Assembly (NCBI RefSeq): GCF_016802725.1
Contig: NC_052673.1
Location: 6,997,037-7,061,036 of the forward strand
DNA length: 64,000 nucleotides
Reading direction: 5' to 3'
Source of the DNA: Solenopsis invicta
Lineage: Eukaryota > Arthropoda > Insecta > Hymenoptera > Formicidae
Shown here: positions 13,001 through 22,929 of the stretch, piece after piece
How positions within the stretch are numbered: position 1 is the stretch's first letter
Layout: every line of letters begins with the position of its first letter
Translations under genes and position numbers: made by a program
Notes under the pieces: model-generated
The model's database searches: none
What the model saw: the letters and a program-made list of their open reading frames with translations, nothing else
Told to the model about the DNA's origin: nothing

Positions 13001-16000
13001 TACTCAAACGTTCAATTTATGTTAAATTCCAAATTAATCACAGAATGCCTTACACGGAAGCGATATTAAACGAAAGTCAACGCTTAACGAGTGTAGTAGT
13101 TCTATTAGCACCACATCGCACCATCGAAGATACAATCCTTGATGGTTACAAAATACCAAAGGATACTATTGTCCTCTTAAATGTGCATTGCAACAACATG
13201 GATCCGGATGTATACCCTGACCCGAATTCGTTTAGGCCGGAGAGATTTATAAACAAGGATGGAAATTATCAAACACAAGAAAATCTTATACAATTTGGAA
13301 AAGGTCAGTAAATTATTATAGAGTTAAAAAAAAACAAATTTTATACAAAATTTTCATAAAAGGAATAACATCCTTGGTAAACTCAAACATTGTGGAAACT
13401 CTTTTACAAAATAGAAATCATTGTTTCGTTTATGTACTTAATTTTGAACTTGAATTAAGCCTGGTTTATGCAGGCCGTAACCGTAAAAAGTTGACCAATC
13501 GTAGTCGATTATTCGGTAATTGTGCACAATAGGGAAGCCAGCTCCAATCATGTTGACCTTGAAATATGTTATAGAGGCAAGGATACTGAACAACTTATCC
13601 ATATAAATTAATCGGCGCTCTCGTCTAGTTTTCAAGATATACTTAGAGAAAGAAAAAACAGTTTTTCTTAATTATTTCAAAAAATATTTATTTTACAAAA
13701 ATATGTGTTAAACAAAAAATGAAGCTCGTAATAAGCTCTATAAAAAAGGTTATTTACAATTTTACCTAACTTCAATACTGTAGTTGTTATAGTAGAAAAA
13801 CTGTTTTAAAATAATTTTTCTTTTATTTTGAGTAGTTTTGCGTGAAATCTAGATACTTGGGCGGGTGGAGGAGCTCCACCTTTCCTGCATTTTCTCCCCA
13901 TTTTTTTTCTAACCTAACTTAACCTAATACTATTTTAGTTGTAATTTGGCCAAGAATATCTAATTGATCATGTTGCGGTATTAGATTTGAAATTATAGCT
14001 CACCCTCTCCCGCACCCACCACGTTATTAGTAGACCGACTGACAAGGAAATACAGGGAAGTGTCCGCCTCAGATTAAAACGAGTTTTTAATATGTTGTAG
14101 TACAGATAAAAATAAGGGACACGTATTTTTTTATACGTGCCCATACGCACTTTAAGGGGGTAAAACACCCCTTTGAAGAAAATCGGTTTTTTTCTTTCGA
14201 AGCGTATGCCGTCGAAACTATAAGAGATAGGAAAAAATGTTTTAAATAAAAGTTGAATGGCTTGAAGAGTAATTTATAACAGCGGAAAAAAAATTTTTTT
14301 TTAATCTTTTTTATTACTTTTTCCCACAACTTACCTATTTTTGTCAAAATTTTTATTTTTTTTATAAGCAAAATAAAGCTTTATTTTATTACGAATTCAA
14401 CGGTATATGATAAAGTTACGGTACAACATTCCTATTTTCCAAAAATAATTAAAAACCTCTCTATACGCACGGTACGCGCACCCGTCCGCGCGTTCGTGCG
14501 CTACGGAAGTGACTCCCTCCGATTTCGACGTGCTCTTAATATGTTGTACAAATTAAAATAAGGGACACGTATTTTTTACACGTGTCCTAATACACTTTTA
14601 AGGGTGAAACACCCCTTTAAAAAAAATTTTTTCTTTCGAAGCGTGTATCGTCGAAACTATAAGAGATAAAAAAAAAATGTTCTCAATGAAAGTTGAATGC
14701 ATGTTTTTCTCGCATAAGATAACAAAAACATTTTGAGGACAGTCTGTGTCTAACATGAAAACGTAGACATTGAGAAAAACATTTACTACAAAATAAAACG
14801 ACACTACACTAAAGAATAACAACAATTACGGTGTTGTAAGACATTAATTTCTTGTTTAGAAAATAATATGTAATTAATATAAGTTAAACATTTATTTACT
14901 GGTCCACATGATTCGACTAGAATAGTTGTTTTTTTCAACATTTTACAGATAAGGAGACTTGAATTACAAAAAATTATTATTCACACATTCCATATCTTCA
15001 GTATCTAACGCCAGCTCATCAACTAACAACAAGAGAACTAACATAAAACTAATTAAAAAATTAGTTAGAAATTTCATCTTTTATACTGTATTTATACAAT
15101 TCAATTAATGTTGTCAACAAATTTATTAAATTCGATTAGTGTAGAAATATGCATAACCACGCTACTGGCGCGTGCACTTTGGGTCATTTCCTTACATACG
15201 TAACTCTTGAATCTATACATGTCAATACTGCCGAGACGTAAACATTCTATTTCAAGATAGGAAATTCTAGTCGAATCATGTAAACCAGTAAATAAATGTT
15301 TAACTTATATTAATTACATATTATTTTCTAAACTAGAAATTAATGTCTTACAACACCGTAATTGTTGTTATTCTTTAGTGTAGTGTCGTTTTATTTTGTA
15401 GTAAATGTTTTTCTCAATGTTTGCGTTTTCATGTTAGACACAGACTGTCCTCGAAATGTTTTTGTCATCTTATGCGAGAAAAACATGCATTCAACTTTCA
15501 TTGAGAACATTTTTTTTATCTCTTATAGTTTCGACGATACACGCTTCGAAAGAAAAAACCCGATTTTCTTTAAAGGGGTGTTTCACCCTTAAAAGTGTAT
15601 TAGGACACGTGTAAAAAATCGTGTCCCTTATTTGTACAACATATTAAAGGCACGTCAAAATCGGAGGGAGTCACTTCCGTAGCGCACGAACGCGCGGACG
15701 GGTGCGCGTACCGTGCGTATAGAGAGGTTTTTAATTATTTTTGGAAAATAGGAATGTTGTATCGTAATTTTATCATATACCGTTGAATTCGTAATAAAAT
15801 AAGCTTTATTTTGCTTATAAAAAAAATAAAAATTAAAAAAATAAATAAATAAGTGGTGGGGGGAAAGTATTAAAAAAAATTTTTTTTTTTAATTTTTTTT
15901 CCGCTGTTATAAATTACTCTTTGAGCCATTCAACTTTCATTTAAAACATTTTTTTCTATCTCTTATAGTTTCGACGGTATACGCTTTGAAAGAAAAAAAC

Positions 16001-19000
16001 CGATTTTCTTCAAAGGGGTGTTTCACCCCCTTAAAGTGCGTATGGGTACGTATAAAAAAATACGTGTCCCTTATTTTTATCTATACTACAACATACTAAA
16101 AACTTTTAATCTGAGGCGGACACTTCCCTGTGTTTTCTTGTGAGACGGGGTGGGCTAAGTTAGAAAAAATACCGCGAGGGAGTGCAGGAGGCGAAGCCCT
16201 TCCCCCGCCCACGTGTTCTCTGTACAACATGTAAAAATTTGTTTTTGTCAGAGTTTTTTTTAAATGCTTTTTGATTGTACCTCTTAAAGTATTGGAGTTA
16301 GATAAAATATGTATTGAACTTTATTTGTAGAGTTTTTTATAAGCTTCATTTTTGATATGACACATTTTTTTCTAAAATGAATATTTTTTGAAATAATTAA
16401 AAAAAACTATGTTTTTCTTTTTCCTAAGTTATACCTCGAAAACTAGACGAAAGCGCCAATTTATAAGGAAAAGTTGTTCAGTATCCTTGCCTCTATAACA
16501 TATGTCAAGGTCAACATGATCGGAGCTGGGTTTCCTATTGTGCACAATTACCGATTAATCTTCTATAAATCAATTATGATTAGCTCATTTCTTATGGTTA
16601 CGGCATGCATAAGCCAAACTTCTTGTATCGCATCGTAACGCATGTACACAATTATAAATTCTTCTTTACTGTTTTTTCGCATGCTCTATCGCGCGATCGG
16701 AAGGTCGAAAATGCTTTTCGTGCTAGAGAAAAAGCTACAAATATTTGTCCTAGTTTAGTTCACTAACTTGCGACCTTTGTACGTATTCTTGTGCATGTGT
16801 GCGTGTGCGCGCGCGTGCCTGTGTGTACATAAATCAGATTTTAATCGTTTTGTAGTCAAGAAAATAGCGATGACAGTAAAGGAGAAGATATTGTGAGCAC
16901 CTATTTATATTTTATTCAATAACTTTATTATAATCAATATTTTACATTGAAACTCATAATGATTATATTCATCAAAATGTTGTTTAATAAATTCTAGACT
17001 TAAAGTTATGAAATATTTACGACGTGACTTATGAAAATGTGATGTCAAAGAGGAACAGGGGTGATAATATAGACTACCGCAAAAATAAATTAAAAATTTT
17101 TCTATAAACAAGTTACTACATTATAAAATTATATATTTTTCATTGTCTTTGGTTTAGAATTTCTCTGTATTTAGAAACATTATGTAGAGCTATCATTTTA
17201 TCCTTGTTATTTAATATTAGGATAAAGTGATATCTAATATTTCTGAACGCAGTCTTGTAAAGTGTGACAATCAATTTATTGCAGAATTATTTTAATATGA
17301 AAATCTGGATATTACCCATATTATCAGCACGCTTTTAGGTCTATGTTAACAATATGCTATTAAATAATTTTGCGTAAATCTAGATAAATTATAAAGTTAA
17401 ATAAAAAAAAAAAAACATTTGAGTGTATCATACATATGAGTGTACATTCGTGTGATAATATGCTCATTGGGAATAATAGTAGAGTCACTCAAAAAATTTA
17501 ACTAATTAATGAACATATAAATAACATTTTAATATAATTACATTTTAAACAAAAAATGATATTTTAATAAAACCTTTATGAAAATTATATCATAAATAAA
17601 ATACAATTGAAAATTTATTATTTTCAAATATTATTATTCCAATACTTTTCTAAAATAGTCATTTACTGGTGATTGTTCAGCGACTATTGCACTGATCTAT
17701 ATGTAATTAAGGGTCTAGTCTAGTGTTCGGGTTCATTTCGGAAGCTTATTTTATGATTTTTTTTTTTACAACAAAATAAAATACAATCAAGTCCGCTTTT
17801 CGCACACGTATTTATTATAATATTAAGATACTAAAATAATTTTTTTTTCTGATTTTTTGTGTAATTAGTATATTTTATTAATAATTAAATTTGGCGACTT
17901 TAAATTGATGCAGGTCGCTGGCGCAGGTAAAATCTCCAGTTGTGCTTATCTGAAACAAAAAAATCAAATTGATTATTGTTCTGTAGGCTATTGGCTATCG
18001 CCCGTAGTAAAATTAAACATTTTTATTAATAAATAACAAAATGGCTACTTATAAAAAAAAGTGTAAAAAATCATGACTTTTTTCCATAGAAAATCGGTTA
18101 AAAAAATAGAAATTTATTATTAAAAATAAGTAATTTTACTACCGGCGATAGCCATTGTTGTGTAGAATAACATATTAAAAATTTGAAGCAATCGGTTGGA
18201 TAGATTTTTTTAAATCACCTGCGCCGCTTACAAAAACGTTGTTTTGAGAAATCGCGTGAGAAGTTTTGATTACATCTTTCTTATAAAAAAATTATACTCA
18301 CATTAATCCGCTATGCCTGGTGCGTACAACAATCCTTCGGTTTCCTCAAAGACTTCGTTTTTTTTTTTTTTTTTTTTTTTTTGCCTGTCGAGACAAGAAT
18401 GGACGGGTAAGATTGCCGCGGTGCAGCTGCCGCGTCGCGCGCCGTTCGCAGCGGGCAGTCTTCGGGCGCTCACGTTTTTGACCTGTAACTTCCTAAATAT
18501 TTCGAATTTCGGTCTGAAATTTTTACAGGATACTCTCAAGAGTTTGTACTTTCGAAAAATGTAAGAAAAAAAAAGCGATTTTTTGAAGCCCGAACACTAG
18601 ACTAGACCCTTAAATGTCAAAATATACCTTGTAAAAGTTTCAAAATGCTCAACAGTAAAAATGCTTTATAACAATTGTCAGCTATTGTGTATTGGCATTC
18701 ATGTACTTTAGATACATCAGTCATATCGCAACACGAAAACGTCAATCAACGTTTAGTTAACTTAACATTTATTGGATCACAATATTTACGACATTGTTGC
18801 AATGCAACAAATGCAGAGCTTTAATGCTACTACATAACGGCAGGTTACTCAACAAACAAAAGTGAATTGAAATGGATAGAAACGATTTCATTTTGACATT
18901 TTTATATTCGCGCTTCGGATATTTAGAATCCATTTGAATCCAGAAATAATATAAATTCAACATGATGAATAGCTCACTTCGTATTTTAATTTATTTAAAC

Positions 19001-19463
19001 CAAAAAATTTATAGGTCATGGGGACATGAATCCATCTCAATTCAAAACAATGAATAGCTCATTTTGTATTTCAATCCATTTAAATCCAAAAATACTCGAA
19101 AACTCGTTTCTTGGTTATTTTTATTGATCTAGAATAGCAAAAGTTTGTGAAAAACTGTTACTTTTTTAGTTTTAACGCGTACGTGTTTAAATCTAGCAAA
19201 TAATTTCAAACTGAATACTTGTAAATTGATTTCTTCGATCTATATGTCACAACTCAAAGAAAAAGTATATATGTATTTTTTTAGGAAAGAGAAGATGTAT
19301 TGGAGAAGTTTTGGCAAGATCGGCTATATTCCTACTGTTTGTCGGGGTGATGCAGAAATATCGTTTACTTCCTTTGCCTGGTAAAGGATCCGTTAATGCA
19401 GAATTCACCATCGGGATAATAAGGGAATTGAAGCATTATGAATTGTTAATCGTTCCCAGATAA
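4773..19463 (+). CDS. Cytochrome P450, clan 2 (CYP305-like), eight exons
   Basis: A microsomal haem-thiolate monooxygenase. Exons are 4773-4860, 5403-5657, 11756-11996, 12135-12294, 12389-12509, 12713-12890, 13044-13303 and 19285-19463. Every intron is GT-AG, all phases agree, and the total is 1482 nt (493 aa plus TAA), the normal length for a P450. Residues 1-20 are a hydrophobic membrane anchor followed by the PPGP hinge (28-31). Also visible are the I-helix AGISTT (302-307), ExxR as ESQR (358-361), PERF (413-416) and the haem loop FGKGKRRCIG (432-441) with axial Cys439. The usual acidic residue before the I-helix Thr is Ser305, which may alter proton delivery. The sequence GRPWNEF..LRNLGMKKG followed by TANDGPEWKE is typical of the insect CYP2 clan; I favour CYP305 but cannot exclude a neighbouring family. 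Substrate unknown. Introns 2 and 7 hold most of the local transposons, yet no coding damage is seen. Confidence 0.9.
6407..6650. mobile_element. Half copy of the 3085-3588 palindromic MITE
   Basis: The run from CTGTTTTTCCCTCCTCACCG (about 6415) to TTTACCTGACATTTTGTATA (about 6643) matches the right half of the 3085-3588 element, including the stretch CTTTTCTGCTCAGTTTTACT. The left arm is absent, so it is a truncated insertion within K1. Confidence 0.65.
7022..7080 (+). repeat. (TG)n microsatellite
   Basis: Alternating TG/CG with GTGCGTGCGTGC followed by a pure TG tract. Open frames across it (Cys-Val repeats) are artefacts. Confidence 0.9.
7207..7998 (-). pseudogene. K1 transposase remnant (Kolobok / Mutator-like domain)
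   Basis: Read on the minus strand, 7998-7813 contains QWSKAILDLKSYGDDF and the stretch KRIGSRLRNIKK. Further on (about 7560-7450) lie KRCLGVHTQNANESF and LVPKHLNCGIKTIEIAI. It ends near 7207 with EPGIAD and a stop. These are hallmarks of the insect protein family with a Mutator-like transposase domain that ends in Y.PGI.D, which I associate with Kolobok elements. Stops and at least one frameshift (just before EPGIAD) show it is dead. K2 and K3 retain the same C-terminus. Confidence 0.65.
8915..10519 (-). mobile_element. K2: Kolobok-like element in P450 intron 2
   Basis: The inverted ends GGTCATCCCGTGTGACG (left) and CGTCACACGGGATGACC (right) match exactly over 17 bp. The flanks read TCAA and TTTA, so an original TTAA duplication is no longer intact. 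Subterminal regions form a second inverted pair around 9200-9240 and 9330-9360 (GTGGGAACTAG versus CTAGTTCCCAC). A transposase remnant lies on the minus strand. Confidence 0.72.
9508..10140 (-). pseudogene. K2 transposase C-terminal remnant
   Basis: The minus-strand reading contains KWRQAEAKSTLDQFHHEKAL, then QCLGPETQNNNESLNSLIW and FAPKHLHLGAQIV, a stop, then a 3' half ending YAPGIAD with TAG at 9508-9510. The order and motifs match K1, so this is the same transposase family. An internal stop near 9770 and the missing N-terminal half make it inactive. Confidence 0.65.
10520..11113. other. P450 intron 2, unannotated AT-rich part
   Basis: Very AT-rich intronic sequence with no repeat termini or reading frame I can defend. 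Confidence 0.4.
11114..11272. mobile_element. Element E4: 159 bp MITE with CCCAGATAGCACA ends
   Basis: The left end is CCTAGATAGCACAGAG and the right end is the complement of CCCAGATAGCACACAT. TA flanks both sides (11112-11113 and 11273-11274). The arms extend through AATTCAAAAAGAATT-like sequence, giving a near-complete hairpin. Terminus and 2-bp duplication match E1, E2 and E3, making this the smallest member of the group. Confidence 0.7.
11481..11601. repeat. Inverted repeat, 121 bp
   Basis: AATACAGAAAATAAAGCGGC at 11481-11500 is matched exactly in inverted orientation at 11582-11601, and pairing continues imperfectly inwards. It sits 155 bp upstream of P450 exon 3. It could be a small MITE or a transcribed hairpin. 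Confidence 0.6.
13457..16622. mobile_element. F1: 3.2 kb foldback in the last P450 intron
   Basis: The whole segment is one giant imperfect inverted repeat. The outer ends AAGCCTGGTTTATGCAGGCC (13457) and GGCATGCATAAGCCAAACTT (ending 16622) pair. So do blocks such as GAGGCAAGGATACTGAACAA (13574) with its complement at about 16473. The ATTCGACTAGAATAG region at 14912 pairs near 15265. Arms are about 1.45 kb with a 0.3 kb loop. Sub-blocks carry their own symmetry (14590-14700 versus 15500-15610). No intact gene; a matching frame of about 75 codons appears in both arms only because they are complementary. A related partial copy is F2 (26258-26785). Confidence 0.8.
16785..16830 (+). repeat. GT/GC dinucleotide tract
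   Basis: Alternating TGTGCG/CGCGCG run in the P450 intron, just after the foldback. Confidence 0.7.
17711..18609 (-). mobile_element. K3: short Kolobok-like element in the last P450 intron
   Basis: Perfect ends GGGTCTAGTCTAGTGTTCGG and the complement ending at 18609 are flanked by TTAA at 17707-17710 and 18610-18613. Subterminal complementary blocks (GCTATCGCCCGTAGTAAAAT near 17993; TTTTACTACCGGCGATAGCC near 18134) give it a foldback look. Only the 3' end of a transposase gene survives. The homologous position in D2 (about 22275) lacks the element. Confidence 0.8.
18303..18480 (-). pseudogene. K3 transposase C-terminal stub
   Basis: Minus strand EVFEETEGLLYAPGIAD with stop at 18303-18305 matches the C-termini of K1 and K2. 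A T-run at 18358-18382 encodes an artefactual poly-lysine, and upstream similarity is not clear. Confidence 0.55.
18720..19280. other. End of P450 intron 7
   Basis: AT-rich intron with a small internal repeat: AATGAATAGCTCA-like phrases at about 18965 and 19051 followed by similar 40 bp text. No gene. Confidence 0.35.
19285..19463 (+). CDS. P450 terminal exon with the haem-binding loop
   Basis: Exon 8 is separated from exon 7 by almost 6 kb of intron filled with a foldback and a Kolobok-like element. The acceptor is TTTTTTAG at 19277-19284. The single G left over at 13303 joins GA at 19285 to complete the Gly codon of the FGKG part of the haem loop, so the junction is in frame. The exon encodes the axial Cys, the L helix and a C-terminus ending in ELLIVPR. 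Without this exon the protein would be inactive, so correct splicing across the repeat-filled intron is essential. Confidence 0.88.
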
Positions 19464-20149
19464 GATAATATTATATTCTCTTAGATAAATAAGTTTCTTG
19501 TTTAAAAAACATATTTCGAATTAATTTTATCATATTGACAAATGTTAATTTCCCAATTAGACTACAATTCTATTTAATTATGTTTTGTTACACTTTCTGT
19601 CCAAGATATATGTATATGTAAGCATTAAAAGAAAAAAGAAGACAAAAAATTTAAAAGTATAATATAAAAAACTCATGTATAAATTTGAATTTCTTGTTCT
19701 AAAAATTTTTAAAGAATAGTAGAAGAGAAGATGATAATATGGCACACATTTTCATTTTATGGAATAACTTTGTTTATAATCACCCACACAACACGCGTGA
19801 CTGTTAGTCGACTGGTAGCCGACTTTTCTCATTGTCAGTTGACTTAAAAGCGACTTTCAACAGTCGACTATAACTCGACAGCAATTGACTATTTGTTGAC
19901 TGTTTGTCGATTTTTGAAAGTCGACAAATGGTTAATAAATAGTCGACTGAAATATGACTCAAAGTCGACGAAAACTCTGTTCTTTTTGTGACAAAAGATC
20001 TTATACTCTCTTAAGTTATTTATATCTTTTTGACAAAGCGAAAAGATATAAATGATAGATATTTTATCTTGCCAAAAAGATAATTAACATAAAAAAAAAT
20101 CTTAGTTTTAATTCGCTCGTAGCTCGTTAGCGTCCCTTACAGAAATGAA

Positions 20150-20395
20150 CTATTGGAAAGCCAATAATCACTATTGACTTACAATAGTTATTATTAATTC
20201 TCTAATAGTGATTATGTAGCATCTAATAATTGGGTTATTTGCAATAATCATTTCCTAATAGTTCTTGAATGAGTTTTATTATTGATTTCATAATGAGATT
20301 ATTTGCAATAATCATTCCCCAATAGTTCTTTTATGAAATGATTATTGATTTCATATTTCATAATCAGGTTATTTGCAATAATCACCAGAACACTA
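20150..20395. repeat. Short tandem array within E2
   Basis: Three degenerate units of about 65 bp share TTATTTGCAATAATCA followed by CCAATAGTTCTT-like text (about 20235, 20301, 20368). Confidence 0.6.
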
Positions 20396-21049
20396 CTTTT
20401 AATAGTTAATATATAAATGATTGTTAGTCGACTATTCACAATAAACCCAATAAAAACTGGATCGTTTTATATACGTTTATTAAACGCAAGTATGGTATAA
20501 AACAGATATAGATATGTGGCAGATATGTATATAAGTAAAATGGTTTTTATACGTTAGTGCAATGTACGTTTATAATAATCGTTCTTATTACGTATATATA
20601 ATACGGAACGTATTTTATACGTTGAAAAATGGTTTATAAAATGCCAGAAATATATTTACGTTTATAACACGTATAAAAATACTATCAAATACAATTATAT
20701 ACTAATTAAATAAATATTTCTTAAATGCGTTTATGATTTGTAAAAGTTGTCCCTTTAAATAACCTATCAAAAATAGGATTTAATATCCAGGTATGATATA
20801 CTTTTTAAATATGTTAATAAAAGTTTAAACGTAAATTATATTTATATGTTTTTATTGCAGCAATATTTAAACAAATAATAAACGTATTTTATACACATTT
20901 GGTATAGCTAATTAAAGGTTTATTGAAAACGTATATTATTTATGAAATGAAAAACATTTATAAATTATTTCAGAAATATTGAATATGATTAAAATCCAAG
21001 ACATTCAATTATTACATTAATAATAGTTATTTTACACGTAAAAACATAT

Positions 21050-21300
21050 TACGGTGCTCTCAAAAATTGAGCGATTTGCTTTGATTTTGAGTCTCAAACA
21101 TAGACTTTGTACTATGTCTATGGTCTCAAAGCTTTTGCGCGACACCAGTCTTCGCGCCTTCGCAACTTGGGCGGCTTCCACTAGGTGGCCACGCCGTAGA
21201 GGATTTTCTCGTGAGTCGAGTGCGGCCACAAGCATTTTATCTAGGCGCCACCGCGACTGTTTTTCTAAATCGCATTTCAGTGAAACTTTTGGGAATTAAT
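21050..21300. repeat. Conserved GC-richer core of E2
   Basis: The complement of 21140-21265 aligns with 38115-38215 in E3. Shared words include GGCGYCTAGATA, GACTCACGAGAA and GGCCACCTAG in the same order and spacing class. Sequence retained between otherwise unlike elements suggests a functional core, for example an internal promoter or a transposase-binding region. I cannot identify it. Confidence 0.6.
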
Positions 21301-21677
21301 TGTTGTAACCTCAAGACGAAATTCGCTCTCGTTTTTTTCAAATGTGATGTGTATGTGGTTTGCTGTTCCACATAAAATTTTATATTTTTACATGTAAATA
21401 ACAATTTGTATTGTTATTAAATCTTGTACATAAATGTTTAATTTAAATTTAATCTTTATTTAATCCTTTTGAACGAAAAGGAAGAAAAATATTTTTTTGG
21501 AAACTATAATTTATTACGTCTAAATTATTAATTTATCAAAACGTATTTTATACGACTATATAAATTGTAGTGATTAATAGTCGACTCACAGTCGACTGAT
21601 AGATTGACTTAAAAGTCAACTCTTGCCTTTTACAGTCAGCTTAAAGTTGGCTCATAGTTGACTTCGTGTTGTGTGGG

Positions 21678-22370
21678 CAACATTTTATATTGGAAGTGAA
21701 ACGATTCTATTTGTCAAAATGTTGTTTAACAGATTCTAAATTCAAAGTAACAAATATATTTATTACTTAGGACGTGATTTAAAAAAATGTAACGCATTGC
21801 ATAATCGGTAGAAAAAAAGAATGATGGTAATGTGGCTAGCCCAACAACAATTTTAAAAAATTGTTTTAGTTTTAAAGAAAAGATTATTTTGTTCAAAATT
21901 TATATATTTTAAATTTTTTATTGTTCAGAATTTTCCTGATTTAAAATTTTCTTGCGTTTAAAGACTATAGAAATATTATTAGAAATATTCTTTTTTCCCT
22001 GTTTAACATTAAACAATAAACATAAAATGACATCTCAGTCTGATGTTTTTGAACACTGACTTTTAGAATAACAATCTATTTATCCAAAAAATATTTTAAT
22101 ATAAAAATTTTGTATAAAAAACCATATTACAAAAAATCCCATATTATTGTTTAACTTTACACAACTCGAAGTGTGTACAGCCAAATCAAAAATTAAATAA
22201 CGAAGAAACATTTAAGTGTATATACATTGTGTGATAATACGATCAAGTTTAAAAACAATGAGGAAGTTTGTGTAATTAAATATACTTTAAAAAAGTTTAG
22301 AAGTATTCAAAAGTACAAATGCCTTATAACAACTGTTAGCTATTGTGTATTGGCGCCACTAAAAAGCGGC
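21678..22370. repeat. D2: right part of the second AT-rich block
   Basis: Aligns with D1 (see 16885-18720). At about 22275, GTAATTAAATATAC is uninterrupted where D1 carries K3. No coding sequence. Confidence 0.6.
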
Positions 22371-22565
22371 GGCCTGCTAAATAAATAATTTCAACAGTAA
22401 TTGTTAGACTTTGTCACCTAATAACTGAGATAACAAAAGTAACCATCATGACCATAGAAACCATAATATCTTTTTCTTCTCAACTGAAAAAAAAAGTTTA
22501 AAAAAATAAATATAAATAAAAAAATAATTATTTTGTATAATATATTTGCAAGAAAATTGTTTAAA

Positions 22566-22920
22566 ACATTTTTGTAAATAAAAAAAGTTGATGTATAAAA
22601 TAGTTAATGAAAAAATTGTTTTTTTAAATTAAGTTAATTTACTTTCAAAAAGTAAAGGAGGGTGGTTAAATTGGATCTTTAATATTTGCAGTTTTTGCTC
22701 TGTATAAGGCCGATCGTAAAAATCAATATAAATTTTTTTTTAATTTTTGTAAATAAAAAAAGTTGATGTATAAAATAGTTAATGAAAAAATTGTTTTTTT
22801 AAATTAAGTTAATTTACTTTCAAAAAGTAAAGGAGGGTGGTTAAATTGGATCTTTAATATTTGCAGTTTTTGCTCTGTATAAGGCCGATCGTAAAAATCA
22901 ATATAAATTTTTTTTTAATT
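22566..22920. repeat. Two-copy tandem duplication, 175 bp unit
   Basis: The unit starting TTTGTAAATAAAAAAAGTTG occurs at 22571 and again at 22746. It runs identically through AAGTAAAGGAGGGTGGTTAA and AAGGCCGATCGTAAAAATCA. The near-absence of differences implies a recent event. Confidence 0.9.
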
Positions 22921-22929
22921 TTTGCACAA

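Larger units (their letters stand above)
16885..18720. repeat. D1: diverged copy of an AT-rich block (partner D2)
   Basis: Segments on both sides of K3 align with 19735-19782 plus 21678-22360. Examples are TCAAAATGTTGTTTAATAAA (16972) versus TCAAAATGTTGTTTAACAGA (21714), and CAGCTATTGTGTATTGGC (18678) versus TTAGCTATTGTGTATTGGC (22335). D1 lies in the last P450 intron and D2 just after the gene, so they flank exon 8. D1 preserves the empty site of E2 and D2 the empty site of K3. Confidence 0.65.
19783..21677. mobile_element. Element E2: 1.9 kb non-coding CCCA element with GTCGAC repeats
   Basis: The ends CCCACACAACACG (19783) and CGTGTTGTGTGGG (ending 21677) are exact inverted repeats. CA flanks both sides (19781-19782 and 21678-21679). 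Subterminal zones are packed with TAGTCGACT/GTCGAC words (19807-19975 and 21575-21660). D1, at about 16930, shows the uninterrupted site, confirming the borders. Inside are iterated TTTGCAATAATCA units and a GC-richer core at 21050-21300 that is shared, inverted, with E3. There is no coding frame. Confidence 0.82.

Noticed and set aside
14598..15592. Matching 75-76 codon frames in both arms of the foldback as a duplicated gene
   Set aside because: They are the two complementary arms of one palindrome; hydrophobic composition reflects AT-rich sequence and there is no family likeness.
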